Shown piece by piece: positions 49,090-62,659 of a stretch of DNA of 64,000 bases. A model generated the notes under the pieces. That model was not told the origin of the DNA, did not search any database, and worked only from the letters and a program-made list of their open reading frames with translations. The stretch is from the NCBI GenBank assembly GCA_018907035.1, contig JACCIC010000002.1:3769001-3833000 (forward strand), written 5' to 3'. The stretch's first letter is position 1. The number at the start of each line of letters is the position of its first letter. The DNA is from Sycobia sp. Sy_11 (lineage: Eukaryota > Arthropoda > Insecta > Hymenoptera > Epichrysomallidae). The position numbers and the translations under genes were made by a program.

Positions 49090-51990
49090 AAAGACACGAA
49101 ATGAAATGCTCAAATATAATGCTGTAAAGTTGTTGACAGATACATAACCTAGAAATATAATACATGAGGTCTGATATTTTTGCCCGGGATCCACTGGTGA
49201 CGCCATCTTTTGACAAACACTTAAAACTTACTTTTACACCCAATATAAGGAAAAATTATATCTACATATATAACAGTTAATTCAATATAGAAGTTTGTAC
49301 TTTATATCGACCTTCGTTCGTTTTTGTCAAAAGAATGAATAATTTAAAAAATATATGTAATTATGCCGATAACAATGCAAATCAGTGTAAATTCATGAAA
49401 ATCGGAAGACTATTCAAAGCCAATTTTCATTATGGAATGTAAGCAAAGTGCAATGCCAGAATTTAACGGTATGCTCTGCCTTACAGCTGTTTCTTGCAGA
49501 AAAGCATTCGAACGTCATTTGATCTCGGGAAATAATATAAACTAATACTAGAATTCTGGAATGATTTGCCACCAGAATGAATTACTAAACAGCAGTCCTT
49601 CTCACGCATTTTACAATGGACTCCAAAATTTCCAAAATTTCCAAAATTTCCATCGAAATAATTTTCTAATTGAAAAATCGTAAATACAACGGTAATACAT
49701 GTTTCTGTAGGTCATTCATTGGCGTTTGAATTCCCGATTAAGCCACCATTTGAGTTTTCAGTAGGATCCATTTACACTTATTCTTCAGTATCCTATATTT
49801 AATAGTGACCAACACTGTGAGAAAGATAATTTTACTTGGAATTCGAATTCACTGGCCAAAGATACATATAAGCCTACCACTGTAGACGATTGTATGTATT
49901 ATAAATTGATTAATTTCAATTCATAGTCCTGTACTATTCGATATAAATCCGTCAAGCATACATGGAAGGTTAGCATAACAACCGATGTTCAAAATCAGGA
50001 GGCTATACTTTCCCTTCTTCGGTACACGAGAACTGTCCAGCTTCCTTGTATACTTCATCAGTTTAATCATTATTGCCTGATGTAATGATAGATGATCTGT
50101 TTCATAGAGATTTCACAGTTACTCTCTCAATTTGGAATTAGAAGTTTATCTGAGTGCTCGGTAGATACGCTCTGGAAGCAACAGCTTGGTCTGCAATTTA
50201 GATCAGTAATTTATAATGAAAAGCTTTATGATTTTACGGTTACATGAACTATATATTGCGAGTACAAATAATTTGCCACAATTATATACAGTTTAGTCCC
50301 TGACTATAAATCGAAGCTATTCGAAATGATGGACGAAGCTTCTTGAAGATACGGTAAATTTTAATGATGGGGTCGTCAGCTTGACTTTTGCTAACATAGT
50401 AAATTGATGATTTGTATGTTAAATTTCTTTTTTAATTTAAAAGGAAAATTGTACTTACATCGATTGTTGTAAATTAAAATAATTAATATTTTTATCTGTC
50501 TTACAGATGTATAAAATAATGTATATAATTAAATAATGACAGTTTGACTGCTCTTTGTTTAAACTCATTCCAGTAAAATCTGAAATAGAAAACTACTAGT
50601 AAAAACTAAAAATGAAAATTAGTCTATATAATATGGCTAGTAAAGAACAATCTAACTGTCCTAACCTCCAGTTACGAACTGATATATCTGCTGCTGTCCA
50701 ATCTTTCGAACCGCTTCAATTCGTCATCAGAGACTGAAATAAAATTCTAATAAAAAAATTATATGTACCCTATCCCGACCTCTTTCTTTGTATTATATAC
50801 CGGAAGAAACCTTCTTTCTATTATGTAACACGAAAAATATACACATATTATTTATTCGCAAGCTTATTAAATGATTAGTCACGCCATCGCTTAATCCAAA
50901 ATTCCAATTATGTACAATTTTATTGATAAATATATCAATCTCTCACAAAACAACTTTTATTAAATTAATACAAAAATTATAAGAAAAACAAACAACATAC
51001 TAATAACAATCTCTTCCTTTAGTTTTACTATTTATAAAAAGATTTATAATGATCATTTTAAAAATGTTTAAAGAAAAATTCGTCTTCAAGAATTCGAATT
51101 TGGTGTACTTTACTTGTCTATTACTACTCATGTATACATACGTAAGACAGTATTATTGTAAAATACATTTTATAAAACTTATTCCATTACTTATTTCTGC
51201 ACTTTTGCATAGTAGTTACCCACGTGAAGCTACAAAACTGTATTATTCAAATATTGAGTTTTTACCTTGTAAAGTATACATTAAGAAAACAGTATTCGCA
51301 TCTTCTAAGTAAGAAATACTTTTTTGAAATCTTGAAAAGAAGTTTCTAGACAACCGCTTTAAAAAAAAGATGAATTCTGAGGAGAATATGTAGTTATTTT
51401 TTATTTCGACATAGACAACGAGACCGAGCGAATCCATTTAAAACAGTCGTATTATATTACTATCAGTAAAGATGAAAGTAAAGAAGCTATACTAATTTTA
51501 TATTTTTTGTAACTATAAAAAAACGATAGGGAGTGAATGTTTAAAAATTAGGGAAGATTATTTCTCGCCGAATCTTCTATTCAATTTTTTAGCTTTTTAA
51601 ATACTGACATTTGATGCACACAATTTTAGACGCATGTCTGAAGCACAATTTTAATTATTATTCCCATTTTATTTTCTTATCATTTAAGCTTTTATTCGAT
51701 TTGTTCACATTCGCGTTATTCGTACTAGATTACCGACGATCCCATTACCATCGTTTTCCTGCTACTATAAAATCCTCGAGATAATTTAACGACGTATAAT
51801 AAAAATTAACGTTCCCAAAAATATACATAATGCAGTGTTTACGCAAAAAAATTCAAAAAGGCAAGCATCGCTTCAGTAATAGAAAAAAAAGAATAAAAAA
51901 AAAAAACATAACGCCGTATTTTATGCAGATTAAATGAAATACAAAAGTCGTCCGCATAAAATTATAAGCGGGCTCGGAGGCATATAAGCA
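49090..51990. other. AT-rich noncoding DNA
   Basis: A short triplicated CCAAAATTT unit lies at about 49623-49650. The first 150 bases may be leader or flank of the mariner relic but are not identifiable. No gene supported; the 87-codon frame at 51049-51312 has no recognised domain. Confidence 0.45.
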
Positions 51991-51999
51991 AGGACGCAT

Positions 52000-52160
52000 T
52001 CTAAGCCAGACTAAAACTACTAAAACGGCACGAATCTGTAAAAGACCGCATTAGCGCGCACGGGCGAATATGAAGCGTATGTATACATCCGCGCAAAGAA
52101 GATACCGCCCTCGCCAAATCCGGCGAGACTTTGACAGAGATGGAGAGAGTGGGAGCGAGT

Positions 52161-52215
<55 letters not shown>

Positions 52216-52582
52216 CGCGACGCTGCGCCGTGTCCGTGGTCCACGCGCAGATACAAGTCGTTCAACCTCGAATGCTATTTCTCGCGGATGATGTAAACGC
52301 GCGCGGTTCTGCCTTTTACGGCTGTAATACCCTCCCGCCGCACAGACTGCGCGACAAGTCAGAACAGAACGCTCGGCTCGTTCCGCACTACTCATATATA
52401 TATATATATATATATATGGTTCGTCAGTCTCTTACGCACACTCTTGAACCATCCGAGAGCCTTTGTACGTAAATATATAAGTATAATAGATATACGTGCG
52501 CCGAGCTCTACTGAGTTGAGTGCGCACTTGCGCATGCTCATCTCTCTGCCTCCCTCTCCGCCCCCCTCTATCTCTCTCACTC

Positions 52583-52662
<80 letters not shown>

Positions 52663-52700
52663 TCTCTCACTGGCTACGAGAGAGGGGCTTATAATCCCGT
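52000..52700. other. GC-rich island bounded by complementary (GA)n and (CT)n tracts
   Basis: A GA-rich tract at about 52161-52212 and a (CT)n tract at about 52567-52671 (pure at about 52586-52658) flank CpG-rich sequence and a (TA)n at about 52393-52417. ORFs across it are ERERER and SLSLSL artefacts. Confidence 0.6.
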
Positions 52701-52709
52701 TTTCGTTGA

Positions 52710-55360
52710 GAAATATATAAATACATATGCATAAGAAACTTTTAATATTCATCCATGGAATTCATATTAAAAAAAAAGAAGTTTTAATTTCGTGAAATGC
52801 AAATTATTTTATTGAAACATTTTTATTATACTTTGTATACTTGGTTGGTGCAGTATTATGGAAATATAAATGCGTTTTCATATAAATTACATAGAAAATT
52901 TACACATGTGTGGGGTCATTCTTATTTTTGGCTTTTTGAATGATATTTTTAATGCTCTATATGACAAATTTAAGCAAATTTGTTGCGACAGCATGACGCG
53001 GATTGCAAATCTTATACATTTCACGCATTGTGGTATATGTAATTTTTAAAGAATCCCTGATAGTTTTGATTCTTCAAAATTATTGAATGTGACTTTACAC
53101 ATCGTACTAACGTCCTTACTTCATTAAAAGTGTCACTTTAAGGCTTGTCAAAAGTCATACTTCTTAGTCGATTTATTTTCGCTAGAACTTTAGGTCATGG
53201 CATAATTCTTCTCAATTATTATCAAAATATTCGATCTGTATAGACGCTCTACGTGAAAAAAGGCCATGGCTGTAGAAACCCTTCATTGTCTCGGGAACAT
53301 CTCGGAGGAGGCGAGAGGACAAACTCAGATTAAAAATGTCTAGGCAAAATTGAACATGGAAGCACAGTTCTCATTTATAATCAATACAGATAATACTATG
53401 ACTAGCAACCTTTTTCATAAAAAAATTAAATCATCCCGGCCAAAGAATATACTTGAATAAAAATTGTGCCGTCATATCTTGCAACGAGGACGACTGGTTG
53501 GCAAATGTATTAGAAAACATGGATAAAGCCGTTGCGATTAGATATTGGAGCAAAACATGGAAAGACTCTGCACTCCATCTAGACCACTATACTGATATCT
53601 TGCAAGCCGAGCTAGTCCATATGATTCACTGTGCATGCCAAATACCGGAATAAGAAAGTGAAATGAACATTTGCTCTTTCAGTGAAGTTGACGTCCAGTC
53701 AGCAATCAGGTCGATCGCCAGATGAAAAGTTTTTTAATAAGTCTACGAGATACTAAAGAAACTTAGTGTAGAAAACAAGCGTCATAATTCATTGGGCATC
53801 CAGCTATGGCGATATAAACAAAAATTCGATTATGCATGAACTTTCTAAGCAAAACTGAAAAATGAACCTACTAACAGCTAAACAAGCGATACGAATTGAC
53901 AAGGTAGTCGTAGGAAGTGCTCGGACATAATGGATCAGTCAAAAGTTTGCAAAAAAATTGGAAGATCTATAGTAATTTAGTATATAATCTAAATACTTCA
54001 TTTCATCCGAAACCAAAAGGGAGTGGAGTAAAATAATTATCAGTCTCAATAGTTAGAAGGTGAACCATGGTGAATCATGTCGCAGTCTTTCGTTTTTGTA
54101 TTGAACGGAAAGAATCCATACTACATTTATTATTTCAATTATTTATTATTTATTATCAAATTATCAGTTGTAGATGGTTACAACCAGAGAACCTCCACTT
54201 TGAAGAATTTAATTTTCTAGACAATAACACTTTGGATTTGTTATCCTTTCAGACTCACTATAAAGCGGTGAAATAAAATGTTATTTATTAATAACAAATA
54301 TTTACTTTTTGATTTTTTTACAATATCTAATTTTGTTGGATTTTCATCCATAATATTTTTTGTTAGCTAAAGGATTTACTGAGTATTCCATTAAAAAAAC
54401 TTCATTTATAGATCTATGAATTTATGGGTATTGAATTGCGATATGTTTTTGATATCATCGTCATTAATAGTTACAACCAATAACCCAAATGAAGTTACTT
54501 GAATTCTACTATACAATTTGAAATCACTTTTATATTCTTAACAACTGTCTCGAATTCATTGAAATTTGTCTTTTGCATACTTTTGGAATACATTTAAAAA
54601 TTTTAATTCATGGTTTTTTCATATGATGCGAGAGTTATTATAAACAAGGACTATGAGCTCCACAAAAATCTATGTGAGCTTCGAAGGTAGCTTATATATA
54701 TATTAATCAAATTTTCAAATTGCACTCAAAGTATCAAAGTTTGTTTATTCTAAAAAAAGGCAATAAAAACATACAATATCAATAATTTTATGTGAATAAT
54801 AGGAAGTAAATACTTTGTCAATCACTTAAGATGATATCGATTCAAATAATATAAAAGTAATTGGACCATTTCACAAACGTTTGGAATATAAATCTTTTTC
54901 GTCCTATTTCTTTGTGTATTAATATGAAAATGATGCACACTTTATCGTCAATGACTGTTTCGGCGTTTAAAAGGATTTAAGTGTAGATATAAATATAAGT
55001 AAATAACGGTGTATACCAGTGTATACATAGGAAACGTTATTGACGCGTCAAGTTTTAGAATATCGTTTTATTGTAAATTAATCATTTTTCTTCTTCGCTG
55101 CACGCAAAGACTTTTTTTTCACAAAGAATCTCTTTATAAGCTGTGTACTGTGCATAGAAATTTGATTTTCAAACCATGAATAAGGTGTATGTAGATAATT
55201 TATTTGTCAATCTCTACAGAATCACATGGAATACATGGAAAAAGAAGGAATTCATCGAGGTAACGTGTGCGTGTGATCGTACGCCATCTATCAGCAATTT
55301 AAAAGCAAAAGTCGCTCGTCGCTTATATTTTTAAATCTTTAGAATGTTTAATACACCGAA
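52710..55360. other. AT-rich noncoding DNA
   Basis: A plus-strand 66-codon frame at 53453-53653 (beginning MNKNCAVISCNEDDWLANVL) is locally protein-like, and the sequence after it is riddled with stops. It may be a decayed mobile element of unknown type. A CTCF-like CGCCATCTA lies at 55282-55290. Otherwise nothing identifiable. Confidence 0.4.
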
Positions 55361-55369
55361 TCCATTCAG

Positions 55370-56085
55370 GGAAGTCTAAACCGCGGGTCTTTCCCACTTT
55401 ATACTTGTATACTTCTTATATATATATATATATATGATGCGCCGAGTCTTTGTCCCCACCATCGCATTCGCTGTAGTCAGCATCAGGCCAATATTGCCTT
55501 TCCTTTCTGTGCGGTACCGTAGCACACAGACGCACACATGCATAGACGCTACTATGTTCACACATTGTGTCTGTGTATGCGCGTATCCCCGTTGTGTGTA
55601 CATCAAACACGCGCGCGAAGTCGGCACAAACGCTATACTCCGATGCCGCGGCGTGCACGCGATCTCCACGCTGCTATATTGTATATATCTATCCTTTGCT
55701 GTATATATCTATACAGTCTCGCAACTCGAGAACGCGACTTTCGAGCAACCTAACCGCGCACGGTCCGTTCCGATTTGCGCCGTATATAGTAAATGTAATT
55801 TTATTTTCGTTCATTACATTATATGCATATACATATATATTGGCGATGTATGGATTTAATCAGCGAACCATGCGAGCGAATCGTCGGCGGATCGCTCGCC
55901 GCGTCGCGTCGCGTCGTTGATCGTCGGTGCCTCCCGCGCTGCATATACGTTTTTTTACCGTTTTTTCCGAGCAAAGTATAGGTAATGTAGAATGTGCGCG
56001 AGGGAAAACAGACGGCTGCGCATACCGCGTTGTGTTTGCTTTGTGAGTGCAATAGGAGAGCAAAAGAGAAAGTGAATGATGAATT

Positions 56086-56146
<61 letters not shown>

Positions 56147-56300
56147 CAGCGCCTTTTTGTGCTTCTTTGTTAATCATTCAATAAGTTCTGATCAAGTGGA
56201 GAGTGCGTTCTGCTATGTGAATAAGTTAACAGTGCGCGGCATCGAACGTAATTTGAATATTCAAAATCAGTGCGCGACACTTGGGCAACGGTCTGACAGT
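55370..56300. promoter_or_regulatory. GC-rich island, candidate promoter or 5' noncoding exon region
   Basis: A CpG-rich block with TG/CA-rich sequence at 55520-55600, a GCGTC tandem at about 55898-55917, and a 55-base (TA)n at about 56088-56144. The composition then falls gradually toward AT-rich DNA. It is open in several frames on both strands with no protein family signal. The promoter call rests on composition only. Confidence 0.25.
56088..56144. repeat. (TA)n microsatellite
   Basis: About 56 bases of pure TA. Confidence 0.95.
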
Positions 56301-56309
56301 TTTGTCGTG

Positions 56310-58620
56310 AATTTGTTCTTTTTTAATCGAAAAACATCTATCCCATCAAAATTGGAATTCATAATTGCGTTACATAAATTCATCGTTGACGAAATTTAAG
56401 CAAGTGTTTTCACTTCGTGATTTTTAAAACCACGCGTTTTTCATTTATGAATTTTATTAATATTATCCATTCGTTGCGATTGCTTTTAGCGCGAACTTTT
56501 CGATGATTCGTAAGATTATCTCTGTGTTATCCGAGATTCCTGTGCGATACGCGATAGTGTTTAGATATGTCGCATGTGGATATATCATACTGACAGTATC
56601 TGTGTACAAAGTTTTCTATTAAATCGAGAAATAATTTTTTAATCTTTTATCTGTTTCATAAAAGAGTTCTTTTCAAATACGAAATGACGAGTTCATTATT
56701 AATTTTGCGACGTAAAAAAAAATTATCCAAAAATGCTTCTTGATCGTTTCAATGAAATGTTTGGCGTTATAAAGTTCGAATCTAGTGTGGAGTTTATGAC
56801 AGTATTAACCTGAAAAAGTACTGGTATACCAACGCTTCCTTAAAATGTAAGTTATTTTTCGAATTAATCATAAGATGAACTTGTTTCCGCTGTTACTTTT
56901 TCTCGCTGGAAAAGATTTAAAAAAAGAAAAAAACCAAAAACAAATTTCATGCGATGAAATAGCACATATATTTTTAATTTTTAATACAAACAAATACGAG
57001 GACACTATATTTGTATATAAGATTTACAGTAGACGCAACAGATGTGAATTTGAATGATTCAAAATTATTTGGTGTAAAATGTCCTTATTTCCTTACCGAC
57101 GGCGTAAATATTTAAAGTAAATATTTTTGGTTAAAAAATGATCGATGTTTGTACAAAAAAAAAGTTCTACGCAAATTGAAATATTAAAATATGTCAGTTA
57201 GAAAGAATAAAAATTTTATACAGAGCATTTCATCAAATTATTAGACAGGTTGGGGATTATTAATACATGTCCATTACTCGAGATTCATATTTTTATTAGA
57301 ATAACTTTGTATTATAGCTTTTAAAATTACAATATTTTTTCAATAACTGGGATTTTAACATAGTTGGCAAATTAATAATAATAAATCTTTCGTCTTGAAT
57401 ACCTTATAATACTGACATTTTCATAATCTCAGTGCGATATATTTCGAAATTTTCTATGACGTTTCTAAAAAGAAACGCTCTACAATAGAGATAGTCGCAA
57501 GTACTATCCGTCCTGTACTAAATGGCAAAATAAAGAAATCCATAAAAGTTCGGCAAAAAAAGTGTCTTAAACGTAGTAAATATTAATATAAATCAAAGAG
57601 ATTGCCATGTGCCTATATTCGCACATACGATATTTGCACCTTTAGCCTTGAACTGAATACTTCTCTATATAACTCTCCGTGTCCTCGCTAATTTCTCTCC
57701 GCTATCGCGTCTAGTCGCCTATCTCTGGCAGTCAGGCTTTTGTAAATCATAAAAACTATGTTTTAGCATTTTAATTACAAGGAGCGCATCCCGCGATTGC
57801 GTAGTTTTTTATTGGCGCAAAGTTGCGTTTGATACTTATATTATTTCAAATAGATCTTTCTTCCGATTATTTCTAAATTACTATTGTATCAAAATAATAA
57901 ATTTACACATAGTCATTACAGATACCGGTGGGCTCGAGATTTTCATGTTTCGTCGCTACTTTAAATCTATTTTTCTTAGTTTCAGATCTTAATATTCATG
58001 ATGTTTTTAAATATGTAATGCTATTTGAAATTAGAATTATTTAAAATTAAATAAATTTTGGGTAAGTTTTTCAGAAAGTTGACAAATTTCTAAAAAAATA
58101 TTAGAACTTAAATATAATGTAATATAATTAAAACATATAAATATAATTTATAAAAAATATTCTAACCATATTATAACATTTACAATAAAGTTTCAATAAA
58201 TTAAACGACTATATATCGTGATTGATGACGACAAAATTAATAAATAGGAGTACTTAATAACATACTGTAGCTTACATTATTATATTAAATTTATCTGTGC
58301 TTTTAAAAATTTCTCTTTTTGTGTGTCTTACATTTCATTATTATCGAATAATTTATGAAACAATAATAAAAACTTGTAGTAATAGAATAAACATTCTCTT
58401 CACTTCACAGTAATAATAGATTTATGCCTGCATATTTATAAATCAACCTCCTAGTCTTGATGCATTTAAACGGTATCATTATGATTATTCTGTTATACAA
58501 TAAATCATCATTTCTTATACAATAAATATTACATTGTCAGCTTCAATATTAGACATGTATAGGTGATTATTATACTCTGTCCCCATTCTGAATTAAAAAT
58601 GTATCTCAAAGTATTATAGT
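56310..58620. other. AT-rich noncoding DNA
   Basis: I see nothing identifiable. Confidence 0.55.
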
Positions 58621-58631
58621 ATTAAAACTCC

Positions 58632-58633
<2 letters not shown>

Positions 58634-58684
<51 letters not shown>
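58634..58684. repeat. (TA)n microsatellite
   Basis: About 50 bases of pure TA. A short (CT)n follows at about 58839-58862. Confidence 0.95.
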
Positions 58685-58687
<3 letters not shown>

Positions 58688-58869
58688 CAGAATGAAAATC
58701 GAACTCTTTATATCATTGAAATTGTATAATCGTGCAATATTTGAACTATTATCGAATATGATTTTCGTTCTTCACATACCATGTTTGATGCATTTGAACT
58801 ATATTAAACTCAAATCATCTGTTATCTCTTGTTCACTCCCTCTCTCTCTCTCTCTCTCTCTCCCTTTGA

Positions 58870-59270
58870 ACAACTAATAATGAAAATTTCTTTCATACTT
58901 GCCATCTTAAAAGAAAGAAAAAAACCAAATCACAATAATTAAAAAAAAGTTAAATTAATGCGGTTACGTGCCATTGAAAAATGAAACAGTTCGATAATAA
59001 TTGCAAATCAGAATAACGAATGAAATTTCAAAATTTATCTGACTGATTTTATGAAAATAAAATATATCGCGGTAATGTTTGTAGAAATATGTGTCTATAA
59101 CGCATTCTTCATAGAGAAGTATTACATTTTCAGTAGCCAACATTTATAGCATTAAAATTATATAACTTGAACATTGTGCATTTTTCTATCAATATCGGTT
59201 GCTATTTGAGCGGTTTTTAATCTACGAATAAAAAATTTGGCACTGATCGCAACCTTCTATTATACCGCTT
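58870..59270. other. AT-rich noncoding DNA
   Basis: I see nothing identifiable. Confidence 0.55.
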
Positions 59271-59274
59271 GGAG

Positions 59275-59276
<2 letters not shown>

Positions 59277-59309
<33 letters not shown>

Positions 59310-59739
59310 TTTGCCTTTGAAACAGGTCAGTCGCCAAAGAGAAACACACCGGGATTGTGCTGTTTGCTGCGCATTATGCAGAGAGAGGTAGTGGGCTGTT
59401 AGGTGAGGGGGGTGGGGATGGTTTTGATTCACTGGCCCCCTCGAAGACGACGCGCGCGTCAGCCGTTCATCTATTTCGCGGCAACGCGGGCGCGCGCGTG
59501 CAACGGACTCTGTTCGCCCTCCTCCCCTCCCCAGCCTCACCCTCAATGATTCATGCCGGCGTTGATCCATTTCCGTGCTGCACTTGCATCTCCCTCTTCG
59601 TACCCTCTCTCACTCTCCCACCCTCTCGCCGTTCCACGTCTCCCTCACTTTTGCCACTCAGGCAGGGCCGCGCGTGATTTACACGCGTCGCTCCCAGAGC
59701 ACGGCGAGCGAGTGAGCGAGAGAGTGAGGGAGAGAGAGT

Positions 59740-59795
<56 letters not shown>

Positions 59796-60062
59796 GGGTG
59801 GAAGCCCAAGGGAGGATATTAAATGTTGGTTTGAGGCTGGGCTTGGGGCGGATGAGGGGTTGTGTCAGGCGGCTCGACCGATAGTACAGGCGTATACACT
59901 TCCTGCTTAAAATTTTCGGATTTGCCCGGAAATGGAGGAGTTGCCGAGTGCCCGCGCGGCACATTTAGCTTAGAGTGTATTACGGCCCGTTGCGGTCTGC
60001 TGAATTTATAGTAGATCGAGAACGTGTTTGCTGATCCCGTCAAATGAATAGAGAAATTCGTC

Positions 60063-60117
<55 letters not shown>
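59277..60117. other. GC-rich island framed by (TA)n tracts, with a (GA)n tract
   Basis: (TA)n lies at 59277-59306, a CpG-rich unique core at about 59400-59700, (GA)n at about 59742-59793, GC-rich sequence to 60050, and (TA)n at 60065-60117. The layout closely resembles the 29.5-30.3 kb block. Frames of 62-137 codons are products of composition and of the GA tract. Confidence 0.45.
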
Positions 60118-60119
<2 letters not shown>

Positions 60120-62100
60120 CTCCTGCTTAGGTATCTGTTTTTTTGAAGCTACATTTCTTATTCGTCGCATTTGTAACGTGGTGAAGATATTCTACGTGCA
60201 GTCGAATTTTTCAAGAAAAACGTACGCTGCCTTTGCGTCGGGACTTGATACAAATTATCTGCCATACGCTTTTGAATTCTACATAATTATTAAATTAATA
60301 AGTACAGAAAATTGATCTATTCTAATAGCTGACATTGCTGCGTGTTAATCCAGACTGTGCTATTATGCGTTGTCTGACAAACTAAATTTACCAGATTCGC
60401 GGTACAATGTTACCTGAGTTGGATTCGATAGTGATTCGATGAACTTTTTAGCTTCTCCAACTGAAATTATTATCTGTAGCGAATACAAATTACATGGATA
60501 TCTGATTTTCATACCATCGATTTCTAATTAGATGGCTAAGACGGTCATGATTTTGATTTGGTACGAACAATCGGGTTTTCATATGAACATGTAGACGATC
60601 TTAGAAGCATGCGTGAATAATGTTGTTCGTGTATTCATGAATAGAATCCATAGAAGGAATAGTTCATAAAAGGGAAATAGTGATACTTTTTCAATGATTC
60701 CCATAGACTGTTCACTTGACTTGCCTTTTGAAAGAGTCTGGTTAAATTCATCTAATCTGCCTGGTGTGTGTAATCCATATATTCAGATTGTATTGATCAA
60801 TCAAAAGATCTTATAAAAGATTGAAATAGTTCTACATCGGCATTTTTTTGTTGGGATTGAAAATGTCTGTTTTGGCTCAGTTGATGTGATTTTATCAGAG
60901 TCTTTTGTAGGTGATCTTTTTGAGAAGTTTACTTTGTGCAAAATTTAGTTTTGTAAAGTTTTTATCAGACAAAATACTTTTTTGCTGAACAAGAAAGTCA
61001 TAGATCTGTGCAATATTTGACTAGCTCATTAGTTGCTTTTTTCGAATATCTGCTGTTTCATTTGTTACGTACCTTTTGATACAGATTTTGTGTATGATAT
61101 TAGATTCTGTAAAATTTTATAGTATTCTATTTAGATTTTTCATATGGTGGGTTTTAAATGATATAACTCTGATATAACTTTTATCTTCTGTAAATAAGTT
61201 AGGTTAGAAAACAAAAATGTAATTACAGGTTAAATCTAGAGAATGGAAAAGTTTATCATGAGGGGTAGGGGAGAGTACTGTATGAAACCTGAAACTATTA
61301 TTCGGCCATCGTTTACATGCCTTGGAAAACGTATGAGAGCTTATAAAACGTAGATGCGCCGCCTAGCTGTGTAAACTCGCGGATAGCACAATATAGAATT
61401 ATAAATATTTTAATATTTTGAAGGTATTTTAAAATAGTTCATAGGTAATTGACGTAAAGTTTTTATAACTCCCTATATACTTTGTAAAACAGTGATATCA
61501 GAAATTAATTGACATTGATAGCACGATCAGAAGATAAGAATACGGTTAATGCCATATTTCCCCGTTATAGCTGTAATTTAATTCGTAAAGTTATTTTACA
61601 TTTTGTCGTTCTATCTAATTTTCAAACTGAAAAAGAATTTTTATTGAACTACTTGTTTATATCGGAAATTTTAAAAAGAAATATATACCAGAGTTATTTA
61701 AAAAAATTTTGTTGAATATAAAACATGGCATATGTTCTGTATGTTTCTTCTTTCCAGTGTCGTGACGGGAGTGACAAATCATTGTTTTTCACGAACTGTC
61801 CTGTGCACAAGGGATACATTTCCATCATTCATAACTGGTCTTCTGCCGTAAACGTTTTGCGGAAAAATTTGTCATTTTTTAATTAAATTATCAGAATCAT
61901 TATTACTAAATCTATTTAGTTATATATTTATCCATTCCTTTAATTTTACGACACTCATATAAATAAAGGAATTCAACATATTTTAATTTTAAATACTTTG
62001 AGCGAGTTAAATTAAAGTAGTGACTTATTATGTTTCGTGTACTTTAACGCAATTTGGAAATAGCATATGCCCATTGTATTTTCTATCGTACTCACCACTG
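60120..62100. other. AT-rich noncoding DNA
   Basis: A CTCF-like GCGCCGCCTAG lies at 61356-61366. No gene supported. Confidence 0.5.
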
Positions 62101-62142
62101 ACGGTATTATCATGAAACGCTTGCAATTGAAACTTGATCGAT

Positions 62143-62627
62143 TTAAAAAAAGCAACAAAATACTGCCAATAGTCTATCCGATCCGAAGATTCCAACTGAT
62201 ACTCGTATTAAATCCAGCACTATGGCGCCATTCGAGAGCCGTTCGGAAAATACCGTAGGTGCCACACTCGTATTCGAGCCAGGCAATATACAGGACGCAT
62301 TCGGCTTAGACTTTAGACAAAGTTTCGATTCGCCATTGCCAGGGAATTGGCGTCTGTCTGTAGAGCGGCCGGGAAAATCGTCGAAGAGCGCGTCGTATAA
62401 TTTTACGTTTATAGCGTTTCTGATTTTGTCGCGCAACCAGTCGTAGCATTGGCAATTACGCAATTTTGGCCCGCTGTGTGAGAGAAAAGTCCAAGGTGAA
62501 CTTTCCCTGACATCCGTAGTCTCCTGATTGTCCGGAACTTTGGGAATTGTCCGTATATCATTTGGCTTTATGGAATTTTTGCTAATGAATCGTCTGGATT
62601 TTACTTGTAAAGCGATACCAATTTTTG
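62143..62627 (-). CDS. Possible internal coding exon of an unknown minus-strand gene
   Basis: Seen: reading the minus strand from a plausible acceptor (GTGTACAG, cut just before 62627), the frame stays open for about 160 codons to a TAA at 62143. That is unusual in this AT-rich stretch, and the segment is more GC-rich than its flanks. The frame lacks any ATG, so it would have to be an internal or 3' exon. Readable segments include IPKVPDNQETTDVRESSPW, LRNCQCYDWLRDKIRNA, KLYDALFDDFPGRSTDRRQF and SNTSVAPTVFSERLSNGA. The product is hydrophilic, with a Cys cluster (CQCYDWL) and no recognised domain. The 3' edge is uncertain: the tail beyond about 62200 turns hydrophobic and may be intron after a GT donor. 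It could instead be a degraded mobile element or chance. Confidence 0.35.
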
Positions 62628-62659
62628 CTGTACACAGTATTGGAAAGTTCTTTCATTGT

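Noticed and set aside
52392..52752. ORFs of Arg-Glu or Ser-Leu repeats
   Set aside because: Direct translations of the (CT)n/(GA)n tract.
55376..56177. Several overlapping ORFs of 71-141 codons on both strands
   Set aside because: All lie in one GC- and CA-rich island, disagree in strand and frame, and include microsatellite translations.
59217..59964. Minus-strand ORFs of 117 and 137 codons
   Set aside because: Built from a TA tract, a GA tract and CpG-rich sequence, with no domain or splice support.
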